Positions 34,640-43,561 of a stretch of DNA of 64,000 nucleotides are shown piece by piece; the first letter of the stretch is position 1, and every line of letters begins with the position of its first letter. The translations under genes and the position numbers were made by a program. The stretch lies in the NCBI GenBank assembly GCA_947577075.1, contig CANPTW010000004.1:29053-93052 (forward strand), read 5' to 3'. The DNA is from an uncultured Oscillibacter sp. Lineage in GTDB: Bacteria; Bacillota; Clostridia; Oscillospirales; Oscillospiraceae. The notes beneath the pieces were generated by a model. The model did no database searches. It was not told where the DNA came from and saw only the letters and a list, made by a program, of their open reading frames with translations.

Positions 34640-35818
34640 TCATTCCCCGTCCATGGGGATCAGGCCCAGCCGCAGCTGCTGGAGGAAATCCTCGCCGCTG
34701 CTCTGCTGTCTCCGGCGCTCCTCCTGCCGGCGGTGCTGGTTCTGCTGCTGCTGTTGTTCGTAAAGGTCCTGGCGCTGGCTCTCCTCCTGACGGGGGACCT
34801 CCACCCGGACTTCCTGCTGGGTATACTTGCCCAGGATCGCCGCCAGGCTCTCGCTGTTCCGGGACAGCAGGTTCTGGGTCCGGCTGTTCTCGGCGTTGAC
34901 GTGGACGTACAGCGTCCCGTCCTTGCTCAGGCCCACCTCGATCTGCAGCTTGCCCAGGTTCGCCGGGTCCAGGTCGATGGTGACGCTCTGTCCTCCGGCC
35001 TCGCCGGTCACGGACGTGATCTCGATCAGCTTGGGTCCGATCTGCTCGCCGATGTTCTCGGTTTCGGCAGTCTCCGCCGCCCTGGGGGCCTCGCCCACCT
35101 TCACGGGGACGGCCTTGACCTCCTCAAACACGGGGGCCTCCACCTCCGCGCCCTGGGGCTCGGGAAGCTCCTCCCCTTCGGACGTGTCCGCGTCCCGGGT
35201 TTCAGCTCTGCCGCTCTCCACCTTGATTTCCATCACGGGGCTCTCGGCCTTTGCCTCCGCCTCGGGGGGAACCTCAATCTGTGCCTTCGGAAGGACTTCC
35301 GCCTCTCCTTCAGCCTGGGTTTGGCCCTCGATCCACTCGGGCGCCGCGGCGTCCAGCCCGTCGGGCTTCTCTCCGCCCTCCGCCTCCTGGGGCATCCAGG
35401 AGACCATCTGAAGGCCGCCCTCCTCGCTGCCGGCGCCCTCCACGGGAACCAGGCCCTCCCCCCCATTGGGATCTGCGGGCGCCTGGGGAATCTCCTTGAC
35501 GATCTCGGCCGCCAGCGGGTTCTGCATCATCAGCATGGCCGCCAGGGTCATCTGCTCCTCCAGGACCTTGCCGTCCTCGGGCGCGGTCTGGACCGCCGGC
35601 TGGGTCTGTTCGGCCTCCTGAGGCTTCTGGGTGTTCTGGGCCTCCTGGGGCTTTTCCGCCGTTTCGGCCTTCTCCGGCCGGGGGGCGGGAGCGGCGTCGG
35701 CCTGCTTCTGCTCCAGCAGCTTCTGGAAGCCCTCCTTCTGGGCGGAGGACTCGCCCTTCCGGACCACCGGAACGGTCGCCTTCACGTTTGCCAGCATGGT
35801 ATTAATCAGCTGTTCCAT
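34640..35818 (-). CDS. fliK: Hook-length control protein FliK
   Basis: A 392-residue protein with a Gln/Pro/Ala/Glu-rich, poorly folded N-terminal ruler region (about 30-240) and a C-terminal FliK/Flg_hook domain (about 255-345): SVTIDLDPANLGKLQIEVGLSKDGTLYVHVNAE. The last 45 residues are Gln/Arg-rich. FliK is exported during hook assembly and triggers the FlhB switch. Context between fliJ and flgD is standard. Confidence 0.9.
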   Translation of the reverse strand: MEQLINTMLANVKATVPVVRKGESSAQKEGFQKLLEQKQADAAPAPRPEKAETAEKPQEAQNTQKPQEAEQTQPAVQTAPEDGKVLEEQMTLAAMLMMQNPLAAEIVKEIPQAPADPNGGEGLVPVEGAGSEEGGLQMVSWMPQEAEGGEKPDGLDAAAPEWIEGQTQAEGEAEVLPKAQIEVPPEAEAKAESPVMEIKVESGRAETRDADTSEGEELPEPQGAEVEAPVFEEVKAVPVKVGEAPRAAETAETENIGEQIGPKLIEITSVTGEAGGQSVTIDLDPANLGKLQIEVGLSKDGTLYVHVNAENSRTQNLLSRNSESLAAILGKYTQQEVRVEVPRQEESQRQDLYEQQQQQNQHRRQEERRRQQSSGEDFLQQLRLGLIPMDGE

Positions 35819-35892
35819 ACTTCTTCTTCACCTCCTTGTCATGTCGATATGATCTATTTCCAAACGGCGCCTTACGCGCCGAGAGGAACCGT

Positions 35893-36345
35893 TCAGGCGC
35901 TGACGCCGGCGTGGGCCCTGGTGGAGCTGACGAATTCCTCGATAAACAGCTCCTCGCTCTTGGCCTCCGCCTTGTGATAGGCGTCCAGCTTCTTCTCCCG
36001 CAGCTTCTCGATGGAAGCCGTCTCCTTCTTGGCCTCCACCATTTTCTCCCGCCGCTTCTCCGCCTCGGCCTGGAGATCCTCCAGGCGCTTGGTTTCCCGC
36101 TGAATCTCCAGCTCGGCGGCCCGGAGGGCGCTCTGGTACATCAGCGCGTCCGTAATGGCAAGGCCCTCCGCCGCCTTCTCACGATACTCCTCATTGCACG
36201 TCCGGTATTCCTGCCAGCATTCCTCCAGCAGCGCCTCCTGGGCCCGGACCCGGGCCATGGCCTCGGCGTATTCCCCCTGCAGGGCGCCCAGCACCTGCTG
36301 CTTGTAGGAAAGAACGGTATCCAGCGCGAACTTGAACTTCTTCAC
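35893..36345 (-). CDS. fliJ: Flagellar export chaperone FliJ
   Basis: A 150-residue, fully coiled-coil protein (FKFALDTVLSYKQQVLGALQGEYAEAMARVRAQEALLEE and KKETASIEKLREKKLDAYHKAEAKSEE). FliJ is the central stalk of the FliI ATPase hexamer and escorts export chaperones. It follows fliI by 15 bases. The Phe/Leu-rich N-terminus is typical of FliJ. Confidence 0.92.
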   Translation of the reverse strand: MKKFKFALDTVLSYKQQVLGALQGEYAEAMARVRAQEALLEECWQEYRTCNEEYREKAAEGLAITDALMYQSALRAAELEIQRETKRLEDLQAEAEKRREKMVEAKKETASIEKLREKKLDAYHKAEAKSEELFIEEFVSSTRAHAGVSA

Positions 36346-36360
36346 AGGGCGGTTTCTCCT

Positions 36361-37662
36361 TTAGTTCAATATCTGTTTCAGCTGCTCGACGCACTGGTCG
36401 TAGCTGAACGCCTCGTCAATGTCCTGGGTCAAAAACCCGTTTACCGCGTCGATCTTGGAAAGGGCGTAGTCCAGGTTCCGGTTGGTCCCCGGCTTATAGG
36501 CGCCGATGGCCACCAGGTCCGCGTTTTTCTCATAGGTGCTGAGAATGTCCCGGAGCCGGGAGGCCAGCTGCCGGTGCTCCCGGGAGACGATCTCCACCAT
36601 CAGACGGGAGATGCTGGCGCTGACGTCAATGGCCGGGTAGTGGTTGCTGTTGGCCAGGGCCCGGGAGAGGACGATGTGCCCGTCCAGGATGCCCCGGACG
36701 GTGTCGGCAATGGGCTCGTTGGTGTCGTCGCCCTCCACCAGGACCGTGTAAACCCCGGTGATGGACCCCTTGTCGAAATTGCCGCTGCGCTCCAGCAGCT
36801 TGGGCATCTCCGCGTACATGGAGGGCGTGTAGCCCCGGGAGACCGGCGGTTCGCCAATGGCCAGGCCGATTTCCCGCTGGGCCATGGCAAACCGGGTCAG
36901 GGAGTCCATCATCAAAAGCACGTCGTACCCCTGATCCCGGAAGTACTCCGCGATGCCCGTGGCCACGCTGGGGCACTTCATCCGCAGCATGGCGGGCTGG
37001 TCGGAGGTCGCCACCACCAGCACGGAACGGCGCATGCCCTCCTCGCCCAGGTCCTTCTGGACGAACTCCAGCACCTCGCGGCCCCGTTCGCCCACCAGGG
37101 CGATGACATTGATATCCGCCTTGACATTCTTCGCGATCATGCCCATCAGCGTGGATTTGCCCACGCCGGAGCCGGCGAAGATGCCGATGCGCTGGCCTTT
37201 TCCGATGGTAATCGTCCCATCGATGGCCTTGACTCCAAACTCCATCCGCTCCCGGATCGGGGGGCGGCGGAGGGGGTTGATATAAGATCCACCGACACAG
37301 TAGGCGTCGCCCCCCTCAAAGGGGGCCTTCCCGTCAATGGGCTGGCCCATGGCGTTGATGATGCGGCCCCGGAGGAACTCGCCCACCCGGAGTGTCAGCT
37401 GCCGCCCGGTGTTTCGGACGAAGTTGCCCGCCGAGATGCCCGCCATGTCGGAGTAGGGCATCAGCAGGATGTGGTCGTTTTTAAAGCCCACCACCTCGGC
37501 GGTGACCTGTCCGCCGGAATCGCCGTTGTAGATCCGGCAGATGTCCCCGACGGCCGCCCGGCCGCCGGAGGCCTCAATGGACATTCCGACGATATTCTCG
37601 ATCTTTCCCGTCAGGCTGTAGGTTTCCGCGTTGTACACCTGGCGGATCATTTGCCGGAACAT
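36361..37662 (-). CDS. fliI: Flagellum-specific ATPase FliI
   Basis: A 433-residue F1-beta-like ATPase. Walker A GIFAGSGVGKSTLMGM, Walker B VLLMMDSLTRFAMAQREIGLAIGEPP and the DGHIVLSRALA block are intact. It energises and organises protein export at the base of the flagellum with FliH and FliJ. It begins 16 bases after fliH. Confidence 0.97.
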   Translation of the reverse strand: MFRQMIRQVYNAETYSLTGKIENIVGMSIEASGGRAAVGDICRIYNGDSGGQVTAEVVGFKNDHILLMPYSDMAGISAGNFVRNTGRQLTLRVGEFLRGRIINAMGQPIDGKAPFEGGDAYCVGGSYINPLRRPPIRERMEFGVKAIDGTITIGKGQRIGIFAGSGVGKSTLMGMIAKNVKADINVIALVGERGREVLEFVQKDLGEEGMRRSVLVVATSDQPAMLRMKCPSVATGIAEYFRDQGYDVLLMMDSLTRFAMAQREIGLAIGEPPVSRGYTPSMYAEMPKLLERSGNFDKGSITGVYTVLVEGDDTNEPIADTVRGILDGHIVLSRALANSNHYPAIDVSASISRLMVEIVSREHRQLASRLRDILSTYEKNADLVAIGAYKPGTNRNLDYALSKIDAVNGFLTQDIDEAFSYDQCVEQLKQILN

Positions 37663-37678
37663 AGCCTCTCCTTCTGTC

Positions 37679-38581
37679 TCACACGCCTCCGCCCAAGTTC
37701 AGCCCGCTGAAGCCGCCGCCCTCCTCCACGGGGCCGGCGTCGGACAGCAGGGTCCGGATGTTGTTCATCTGGGTGGCGGCGCTGGCGTCCACGATTTCGT
37801 CGGGGGTTTCGATGATGCAGGTCCCCGCCTCGTCGTCCGCCATGGGGATGATGCGCACCCGGTCGCTGAGGGCGGACAGCGCCGCCATCAGCGACGCGGG
37901 AACCTTGCTCAGATGCTTCGCGTCGCATTCCGCGATATAGATATGGGCCCACTCCCGGCGCTTCCGCTTGTCGATGGCGGTCTGTATCATCCGGCAGATG
38001 ACCTCGCTGCTGCTTTTCAGGCTGACGCAGACCACCTTCTCCGCAATGGCGATGGCAAGGTCCCGCAGCTCTTCCACATTGTCTTCCATCTGCCGGTCCA
38101 GGGCGGCCCCGGCACGCTCTAAGAATTCGTCAAACTCGGCCTTCAGGGCGGCTGCCTGCCGGTCCTGGGCCTTCCGGCCCTCTTCCATGGCCTGGGCCAC
38201 ACCCTGGGCCACGCCCTCGGCCCGTCCGGCCTCCAGCCCGCTCTGGCGGGAGCTCTCATAGAGCTCCTGGGACTTTATCTCCGCCTCCAGCCGGGCCTGG
38301 TCCACAATTTCCTCCGCCCGGCGGCGGGCGTCCGCCAAAATCTGCTCCGCCTGTATCTGGGCGTAGCTCACCGGGTCTTCTTCCGGCTCCTTCGGAGGGG
38401 GTTCCTCCTCCTCCTGCTCCGGTTCAATCCGGATATCCAGCTCCGGGGGTTCCCCCTTCTCCTCAGGGCCGGGAGGCGGGGGGGCGGGGGGCCGCTCCTC
38501 TTCCAGAACCAGCTCCTCCGCCTTGGGAAACCGATAGGGCTCGGCTTTGGGACGCATAATGGATTTCCAAATACTAGGCAA
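37679..38581 (-). CDS. fliH: FliI regulator FliH
   Basis: A 300-residue protein with a Pro/Glu-rich N-terminal half, a long coiled coil (SYAQIQAEQILADARRRAEEIVDQARLEAEIKSQELYESSRQ) with a GxxxG-like stretch (GLEAGRAEGVAQGVAQAMEEG), and a C-terminal FliH/V-ATPase-E-like domain (LAIAIAEKVVCVSLKSSSEVICRMIQTAI). It binds FliI and the C-ring. Its start overlaps the fliG stop by 8 bases. Confidence 0.9.
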   Translation of the reverse strand: MPSIWKSIMRPKAEPYRFPKAEELVLEEERPPAPPPPGPEEKGEPPELDIRIEPEQEEEEPPPKEPEEDPVSYAQIQAEQILADARRRAEEIVDQARLEAEIKSQELYESSRQSGLEAGRAEGVAQGVAQAMEEGRKAQDRQAAALKAEFDEFLERAGAALDRQMEDNVEELRDLAIAIAEKVVCVSLKSSSEVICRMIQTAIDKRKRREWAHIYIAECDAKHLSKVPASLMAALSALSDRVRIIPMADDEAGTCIIETPDEIVDASAATQMNNIRTLLSDAGPVEEGGGFSGLNLGGGV

Positions 38582-39626
38582 TGATATCGTCCTTTCCGCC
38601 CTTCAGGATGATGATCTCACCCTTTTCCTCCAGTCCGCGGATGATGCCGACAATGCGCTGCTGGGCCTCCTCCACGTCCTTCATGCGGACGTTGGAGGTG
38701 ATTTCCAGGTCGTCCTTGATGCTCTGGGCCATACGGGTGGACATATTGGCAAAGAGCTTGTTTGCCACCTCCGCGTTGGCGGCCTTGAGGGCCAGCACCA
38801 GGTCCCTGGGGTCGCAGTCCCGGACGAAGCGCTGCACGGAGCGGTCGTCCATGGTGATGATGTCCTCGAACACGAACATCCGCTTGCGGATCTCGTCCGC
38901 CAGATCCTGGTCGGCCAGGCCGTCGAAGATGTTTTTCTCGCTGGTCCGGTCCAGGTTGTTCATCACGTCGGCCACATAGTCTATGCCGCCCACTTTGATA
39001 TTGGTATCCGTCATGATGTTGGAGAAGCGGTTGTGCATTTCGGCCTCCACAATCTTGATGGCCGCGGGGGAGACGCTGTCCAGCTTGGCGATGCTCTCCA
39101 CCACCTGGATCTGCTTCTTCTCCTCCAGCTGGGCCACCACGCCCGCCGCCTTGTCCGCGTCCACATAGGAGAGGACCAGGGCGATGGTCTGGGGCCGCTC
39201 GCTCCGCAGGGCGGAGTACAGAGACTTGACGTCCGCCTTGTCCATGAAGGAGAACTCCCGGTTCTTCAGGCTCTTGGTCACCTTGCCCAGGAGCTCCGCC
39301 GCCGCCTGTTCGCCGTAAGCCTTCTCCAGGACGGCCCGGGCGTATTCCAGTCCGCCCTCGGTGACGGCCTTGTTGGTCAGGCACAGCTGGTAAAACTCGT
39401 TGAGGACGTCCTCCGTCTGCTGGGTGCTCAGCACGCCGAGACGGGCCACCTCCAGGGTGAGCTGCTCGACCTCCTCGTCCTCCATGAACTTATAGAGCAG
39501 GGACGCCTTTTCCGCTCCCAGGGCGATGATAACCGCCGCCGCCTTCTGGGCGGTGCTGAGCTCCATCTTGGATTTCGTGCTCTTCGCCGCCGCCTGGGGG
39601 GCGGCCGCCGCTGCTGCTTCAGCCAT
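38574..39626 (-). CDS. fliG: Flagellar motor switch protein FliG
   Basis: A 350-residue C-ring protein. It has the N domain that binds FliF (TAQKAAAVIIALGAEKASLLYKFM), armadillo middle repeats with the EHPQTIAL-type motif (ERPQTIALVLSYVDADKAAGVVAQLEEKKQ) and the C-terminal torque helix (DDRSVQRFVRDCDPRDLVLALKAANAEVANKLFANMSTRMAQSI). The charged residues that face MotA are present. The N-terminus carries an Ala-rich extension of about 20 residues. It overlaps fliF and fliH by 8 bases each. Confidence 0.97.
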   Translation of the reverse strand: MAEAAAAAAPQAAAKSTKSKMELSTAQKAAAVIIALGAEKASLLYKFMEDEEVEQLTLEVARLGVLSTQQTEDVLNEFYQLCLTNKAVTEGGLEYARAVLEKAYGEQAAAELLGKVTKSLKNREFSFMDKADVKSLYSALRSERPQTIALVLSYVDADKAAGVVAQLEEKKQIQVVESIAKLDSVSPAAIKIVEAEMHNRFSNIMTDTNIKVGGIDYVADVMNNLDRTSEKNIFDGLADQDLADEIRKRMFVFEDIITMDDRSVQRFVRDCDPRDLVLALKAANAEVANKLFANMSTRMAQSIKDDLEITSNVRMKDVEEAQQRIVGIIRGLEEKGEIIILKGGKDDIIA

Positions 39627-41274
39627 TGCCGTCGCCCCCTTTCAGCCAAACCTTGATCATCTGGGCCGCGATTTCCGGATTGTCGCTGGCGAACTGGCGG
39701 ATATCCTTCCGCAGCTCCATACTCTTCTCCAGCTCCAGGTCCATCACGTCGGCGCCGGTCTCGGGTATCTCGCCGTCCAGACCCAGGCCCGCCACGCGCA
39801 TCAGGGCCTCCGCCTCTTCGCGCCGGCGCGCCTCCTCTTCGGCCTCCTGCTTCTTCCGCCTCTTCCCGCGCAGCAGCAGGATCACAACCAGCAGAATGAG
39901 GAACAGGAGCAGCCCGGCGCCCGCCGCGATCAGCACCCACAGGGGCACCGTCCGCTCACTGCCGCCGCCGTCGATTCCGGGCACGCTGGGATCGTAGAAT
40001 TCCATGGCGACCACGGAGATCTTGTTTTCCAGAAGCTCCTCGTCGGTGACGGGGTCCCGTTCGCCCTGGATATTGGCGGCCCGGGCCACATGCTGGCGGA
40101 TGGAGTCCACGTTGAAGTCCCCCGCCGTCCGGGAGTTGATGGACACGGCCACGGAGCAGTCCGTCACCCTGGCCGCTCCGTTGTTGTCGATTTGATATTC
40201 GCTTCGGGAATTTTCGTAGTCAATGCGCTTGCTGGCGGCAATGATATTGTCCCCGTCCTGGGGATCGGTCAGGTCCTCCACATATTCCACCAGGTCGCTG
40301 TTGGACTCGGTGCCCGGAATGCCGCCCGCGGGATTGTCTCCCGGGCGGCCCACATAGGCCTCCCCCTGCTCGGAGGAGACGATGCCCCGCCCGTCGGTGG
40401 AGCCGCCCTCCGCATAGGGCGGAAGGCGGACTTCCGTTCTCTGCTCCGTGGTCCGGTCCACCTCCACCTCGCAGGTGACGGCCACCTTCACGTTGTCCTC
40501 GCCGAAAAGGGGGCTCAGCACGTTCATGACCTGGGTGCGGATGTGGTTCTCCCAGGTCCGCTGGAGCTGGATCTTCAGGGCCGACGCCTCCCCGTCCAGG
40601 GCGGCGCCCGTCAGGTAGATGTTGCCGACCTTGTCCGTAATGCTGACGGACTCGAACTCCAGCCCCTGAACGGAATGGGCCACGAACTGCTGGATGGCCT
40701 CGGCCTGCTCGTCGGTGAGCATGGTCCCCTGCACCATCGTCACATTGACGGCGGCGCTGGCCTCCACCACGTTGTTGCTGTCCAGTATGTACGCCCGGTT
40801 TTCTCCCGGCGTGATGTTCACCGTGGCGTCCACCACGTTTTCAAAGTTCCGGATGGTCGCCGCCATATCCAGCTCCAGGTCCTTCCGCTCGGCGACGCTC
40901 CGCTCCTCATTGGTGGAGAAGCTGCCCAGGCTTTCGAAGTACTTTCCGGTCTGGTTCAGATTCGCCATCAGGACCCGGGCCTTCAGGGACGATTCCTGCC
41001 CGGCGGGCACGAGGATGGTGTTCCCCTCCTCCACCTTATAGTCCGTGACGCCCTGCTCGCTCAGGAAGTTCAGGATCGTGGACGCCTCGGTGTTGCTCAC
41101 CTGGGTGACCAGCACGGCGTAGTCCTGCTTGTTCAGCGTCAACACAATGGCGATGGCCACGATGAGGACCACCAAAACAGCGGCGATGGCGATCCAGACC
41201 TTTTTCGATATTGTTTTCAGGCGCTCCTTCGTCTTGCCGAGAAACGCCTTGGCCTTTTCCTTCACGTCGTTCAA
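39619..41274 (-). CDS. fliF: Flagellar MS-ring protein FliF
   Basis: A 551-residue membrane protein with N-terminal TM (VWIAAVLVVLIVAIAIVLTL-type helix, about 24-45), two ring-building motifs (QDYAVLVTQVSNTEASTILNFL; RNFENVVDATVNITPGENRAYI), a periplasmic beta-collar and a C-terminal TM (VPLWVLIAAGAGLLLFLILLVVILL). A FliG-binding tail ends DNPEIAAQMIKVWLKGGDGNG. It nucleates flagellar assembly in the membrane. Its stop overlaps the fliG start. Confidence 0.97.
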   Translation of the reverse strand: MNDVKEKAKAFLGKTKERLKTISKKVWIAIAAVLVVLIVAIAIVLTLNKQDYAVLVTQVSNTEASTILNFLSEQGVTDYKVEEGNTILVPAGQESSLKARVLMANLNQTGKYFESLGSFSTNEERSVAERKDLELDMAATIRNFENVVDATVNITPGENRAYILDSNNVVEASAAVNVTMVQGTMLTDEQAEAIQQFVAHSVQGLEFESVSITDKVGNIYLTGAALDGEASALKIQLQRTWENHIRTQVMNVLSPLFGEDNVKVAVTCEVEVDRTTEQRTEVRLPPYAEGGSTDGRGIVSSEQGEAYVGRPGDNPAGGIPGTESNSDLVEYVEDLTDPQDGDNIIAASKRIDYENSRSEYQIDNNGAARVTDCSVAVSINSRTAGDFNVDSIRQHVARAANIQGERDPVTDEELLENKISVVAMEFYDPSVPGIDGGGSERTVPLWVLIAAGAGLLLFLILLVVILLLRGKRRKKQEAEEEARRREEAEALMRVAGLGLDGEIPETGADVMDLELEKSMELRKDIRQFASDNPEIAAQMIKVWLKGGDGNG

Positions 41275-41327
41275 CCGCTGTCACCTCCTTCTCTCTGCCG
41301 CCGCGCGGCGTTCTGCCCACATAAATT

Positions 41328-41360
41328 CGTGCTGCCCGGACCGGGGGGCCAGGCAGCACG
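41328..41360 (-). other. Hairpin between fliE and fliF
   Basis: CGTGCTGCC (41328-41336) pairs perfectly with 41352-41360 around a 15-base GC loop. On the minus strand AATTTATG follows, so it may act as a partial terminator or as a stability element tuning fliF against the small rod genes. It occupies the 115-base gap 41275-41389. Confidence 0.5.
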
Positions 41361-41389
41361 AGGGAAGGGACTTCCCCGTCTGCCGCTTC

Positions 41390-41701
41390 TTACAGATTGA
41401 TCCGCGTCAGCTCGGAATAGGCGTCCTGCGCTTTGTTCCGGAGCTGAATCAAGAGGTTCACCGCGGCTTGGCTCTTGCTTGCGGCGATCATCGTCATGGC
41501 GGGGTTATCCAGCTGGCCCGTGGCCAGCAGATATTGTGATTCTTTAAAATCCGCGTCCGTTTCCTTCACATTGTCTATCGCAGAGCGGAAAATGGCGCCA
41601 AAGACGCTCTCCCCCGCACTGGGAGAGGCGTCCTGTGCCTTCTTTGCCTTATCCGTGCCAATGGGTGCCAGCGGTTCCAGCCGTTCCATGGGAGTCAGCA
41701 T
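41390..41701 (-). CDS. fliE: Flagellar hook-basal body junction protein FliE
   Basis: A 103-residue rod-MS-ring adaptor. The C-terminal helix pair is typical: DFKESQYLLATGQLDNPAMTMIAASKSQAAVNLLIQLRNKAQDAYSELTRI. The first 30 residues are variable. It follows flgC by 43 bases, in the canonical flgB-flgC-fliE-fliF order. Confidence 0.95.
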   Translation of the reverse strand: MLTPMERLEPLAPIGTDKAKKAQDASPSAGESVFGAIFRSAIDNVKETDADFKESQYLLATGQLDNPAMTMIAASKSQAAVNLLIQLRNKAQDAYSELTRINL

Positions 41702-41744
41702 GGCAAAATCATCTCCTCATCCGAAAATTTCAGTCCCCGCCCGG

Positions 41745-42203
41745 CTACTTGCCGATTTGGAGCCCGTCGCTGATGACGGCTTTCATGGTGTTGAACATGG
41801 TGACGTTGGCGGAGTATGCCTGGGTCGCGGCCATGGCGTCCGTGATTTCCTTTACCATGTCCACATTGGGCATCTCCACATAGCCGTCTTCGTTGGCGTC
41901 GGGATGGGTGGGGTCATAGACCAGCTTCATGGGCGAGGGATCGTCTACAATCTGGGCCACCCGCACACCGCCGGAGGCCCGGCCGTTGGGCACCATGCCG
42001 CTGGAGGCCCGGGCCATGGCCCGGCGGAACCCGTCCCGCCCGGTCTTGGCCTCGAAGACCACCATCTTCCTGCGGTAGGAGCCTTCCCCGTTCTGCACCC
42101 GCGTCGTGGTGGAATTGGTTACGTTCTCCGAAATGACGTCCAGCCGCAGCTGCTGGGCCGTCAGCCCGGAAGCCGTGATGTTCATAGAGCTCAAAAATGC
42201 CAT
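41745..42203 (-). CDS. flgC: Proximal rod protein FlgC
   Basis: A 152-residue rod subunit: N-terminal SSMNITASGLTAQQLRLDVISENVTNSTTTR, then GVRVAQIVDDPSPMKLVYDPTHPDANEDGYVEMPNVDMVKEITDAM and a C-terminal helix ending GLQIGK. All family blocks are intact. It is separated from flgB by an unusually long 175-base gap. Confidence 0.96.
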   Translation of the reverse strand: MAFLSSMNITASGLTAQQLRLDVISENVTNSTTTRVQNGEGSYRRKMVVFEAKTGRDGFRRAMARASSGMVPNGRASGGVRVAQIVDDPSPMKLVYDPTHPDANEDGYVEMPNVDMVKEITDAMAATQAYSANVTMFNTMKAVISDGLQIGK

Positions 42204-42378
42204 TGCGCAAACTCTCCATTCCCGCCGGGCGTGTCCCGGCAGTTTTCTGCGGGGCCGGAAGCCCGGCCCCGGAAGCGCCGCCCCCCGGCGCGGATGCTCC
42301 CGGCGGCGGCTGGCGATTATGACGATAATTTAACAAAGACGGGGCAAAAAACGCTCCGCCCTGAGGGGCCGCTCCGAA
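42204..42378 (-). other. GC-rich spacer with hairpins between flgB and flgC
   Basis: No gene. GGGGCCGG (42251-42258) pairs with CCGGCCCC (42263-42270), and GCGCCG (42275-42280) with CGGCGC (42286-42291). A short AT-rich stretch (42314-42335) follows flgB. It could attenuate or process the mRNA between the two rod genes; no clear promoter is visible. Confidence 0.4.
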
Positions 42379-42765
42379 TCACTGGCCCCGTATCGCGGAA
42401 TTCAGGATGGCCAGATCCGAATTGATCGAGCTGATCACATAGCGCATCTGATATGCGTTGCGGACCGCCTCCGCCGCCTGGGCGGTGACGTTGACTCCGT
42501 TGTCGTCCATCCGGGTCTGAACCATCTGCTCCGTCACGCTGAACGGCGTGCTCTCCAGCACCCGCCGCATGGACTTCACCGGCGCGGACCTCCTGGACGC
42601 CAGAAGCAGCTTGCTTTTCAGGCTGTCCTCAAACGTCACGACCTTCTCTTTGTACTCGGGCGTTTCGGCATTGGCAATGTTGTCCGCAATGGCGGCCTGT
42701 TTCGTCCACAGGTAGCCCAGGGACTTTTCCAGCATCAGAAATGAGTTGCTTGAAAGAAAATCCAT
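42379..42765 (-). CDS. flgB: Proximal rod protein FlgB, first gene of the operon
   Basis: A 128-residue rod subunit: MLEKSLGYLWTKQAAIADNIANAETPEYKEKVVTFEDSL and the C-terminal NAYQMRYVISSINSDLAILNSAIRGQ. Start chosen at ATG 42765, behind GGAAGGGGAAGG; the frame stays open to 42963, but the extra residues (GRRPARLSCPEAARP...) look like translated leader. It heads a leftward run of about 31 genes ending at 15913. Confidence 0.95.
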   Translation of the reverse strand: MDFLSSNSFLMLEKSLGYLWTKQAAIADNIANAETPEYKEKVVTFEDSLKSKLLLASRRSAPVKSMRRVLESTPFSVTEQMVQTRMDDNGVNVTAQAAEAVRNAYQMRYVISSINSDLAILNSAIRGQ

Positions 42766-43156
42766 GATCCTTCCCCTTCCAAAACCTCGTCCCGCCGCAC
42801 CGGGGCGGAACCGTCCGTTCTCCCGCGAAAAGCGCGGAGCGTCCGCGGGCCGGGCGGCCTCCGGGCAGGACAAACGCGCGGGTCGTCGGCCAAACCTGTC
42901 CAAGGTCCGGCCAAAGGTCCGCGCCCATCCGGGCAGCGCAGATCCTCCCGGTTTTGCTTCCATCCCGCGTCTTGCGGTACCCGCCGGAAAGGCGCGGGCC
43001 CCGCCTGCTGTGCAAACGGACCCTCCAGCCTATTCGGCGCCGGCGGCATCCATTCCTCCGGGCCGGGCCGGATCTTCCTCCGGCCGCTGTCTCACGCTCC
43101 ATTTTTATGTGCGTTTTGCAACACTATTGTTTGTTCCGCCTAATTGGGTAACCCCC
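42766..43156 (-). other. Long 5' leader of the flagellar operon
   Basis: From the promoter at 43157-43185 to the flgB start is about 390 bases. The distal part (42780-43100) is strongly GC-rich with several inverted repeats, including CGCGGA/TCCGCG in the 16-mer 42833-42848 that recurs at 32253-32268. I do not see the conserved core of a c-di-GMP-I riboswitch. A 104-codon frame (42735-43049) with GGAGG before its ATG exists but lacks coding character. This leader plus 43186-43561 makes up the 796-base gene-free stretch between flgB and the GGDEF gene; 43150-43460 is AT-rich. Confidence 0.5.
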
Positions 43157-43185
43157 ATTATGAACCATTCTCCCAAAAAAATCAA
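43157..43185 (-). promoter_or_regulatory. Sigma-A-type promoter of the flagellar operon
   Basis: On the minus strand: -35 TTGATT (43180-43185), 17-base spacer, -10 CATAAT (43157-43162). This is the best promoter match in the AT-rich gap. It would start transcription near 43150. A sigma-A promoter fits the early class of flagellar genes. Confidence 0.75.
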
Positions 43186-43420
43186 GTACTTTTTTGCCGG
43201 GCTCATCTTCCATTTATAAGAAATCGGCAACGTTTTTCGCTAATTTTTCCGTTTTATCCAAAATTCGCCGCCACACTTTTGTCCCGCCCCGCCCCGCTTG
43301 ACGCTTATTACAATTTTTTGGGGGGAATTTTGTCCATTTTTGTTTATATGGTTCCGATTTGGAATTTTTTAGAATTTTTTGGAAATTTTATGTCCCGCGC
43401 CCTCTTCTCGCTCTTCGTTC

Positions 43421-43449
43421 TTGCTATTTGCGATCAGCTGTGGTAAAAT
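43421..43449 (+). promoter_or_regulatory. Sigma-A-type promoter of the GGDEF/Hpt/kinase operon
   Basis: -35 TTGCTA (43421-43426), 17-base spacer, -10 TAAAAT (43444-43449). It lies about 110 bases upstream of the start at 43562 and diverges from the flagellar operon promoter 236 bases away, so one regulator could affect both. Confidence 0.7.
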
Positions 43450-43561
43450 CAGGTTGTTATCGCAACAGGCCCCCCTGGAGCCTGATTTTCCCGCGCCGTT
43501 CCGGCGGCCGGAGGGCCCGGCCCTCCGCCGCAGAAGAGCCCAGGACAAGGAAGTGAGTCTT

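Noticed and set aside
42735..43049. 104-codon leader ORF before flgB with GGAGG upstream of its ATG
   Set aside because: Composition is Pro/Arg/Gly-rich with no domain, and it runs into flgB in another frame; more likely a chance frame in GC-rich leader.
42766..43156. c-di-GMP-I riboswitch in the flgB leader
   Set aside because: I looked for the GCACAGGGCAAACC and ACGCAAAGCC cores on the minus strand; only loose fragments match.
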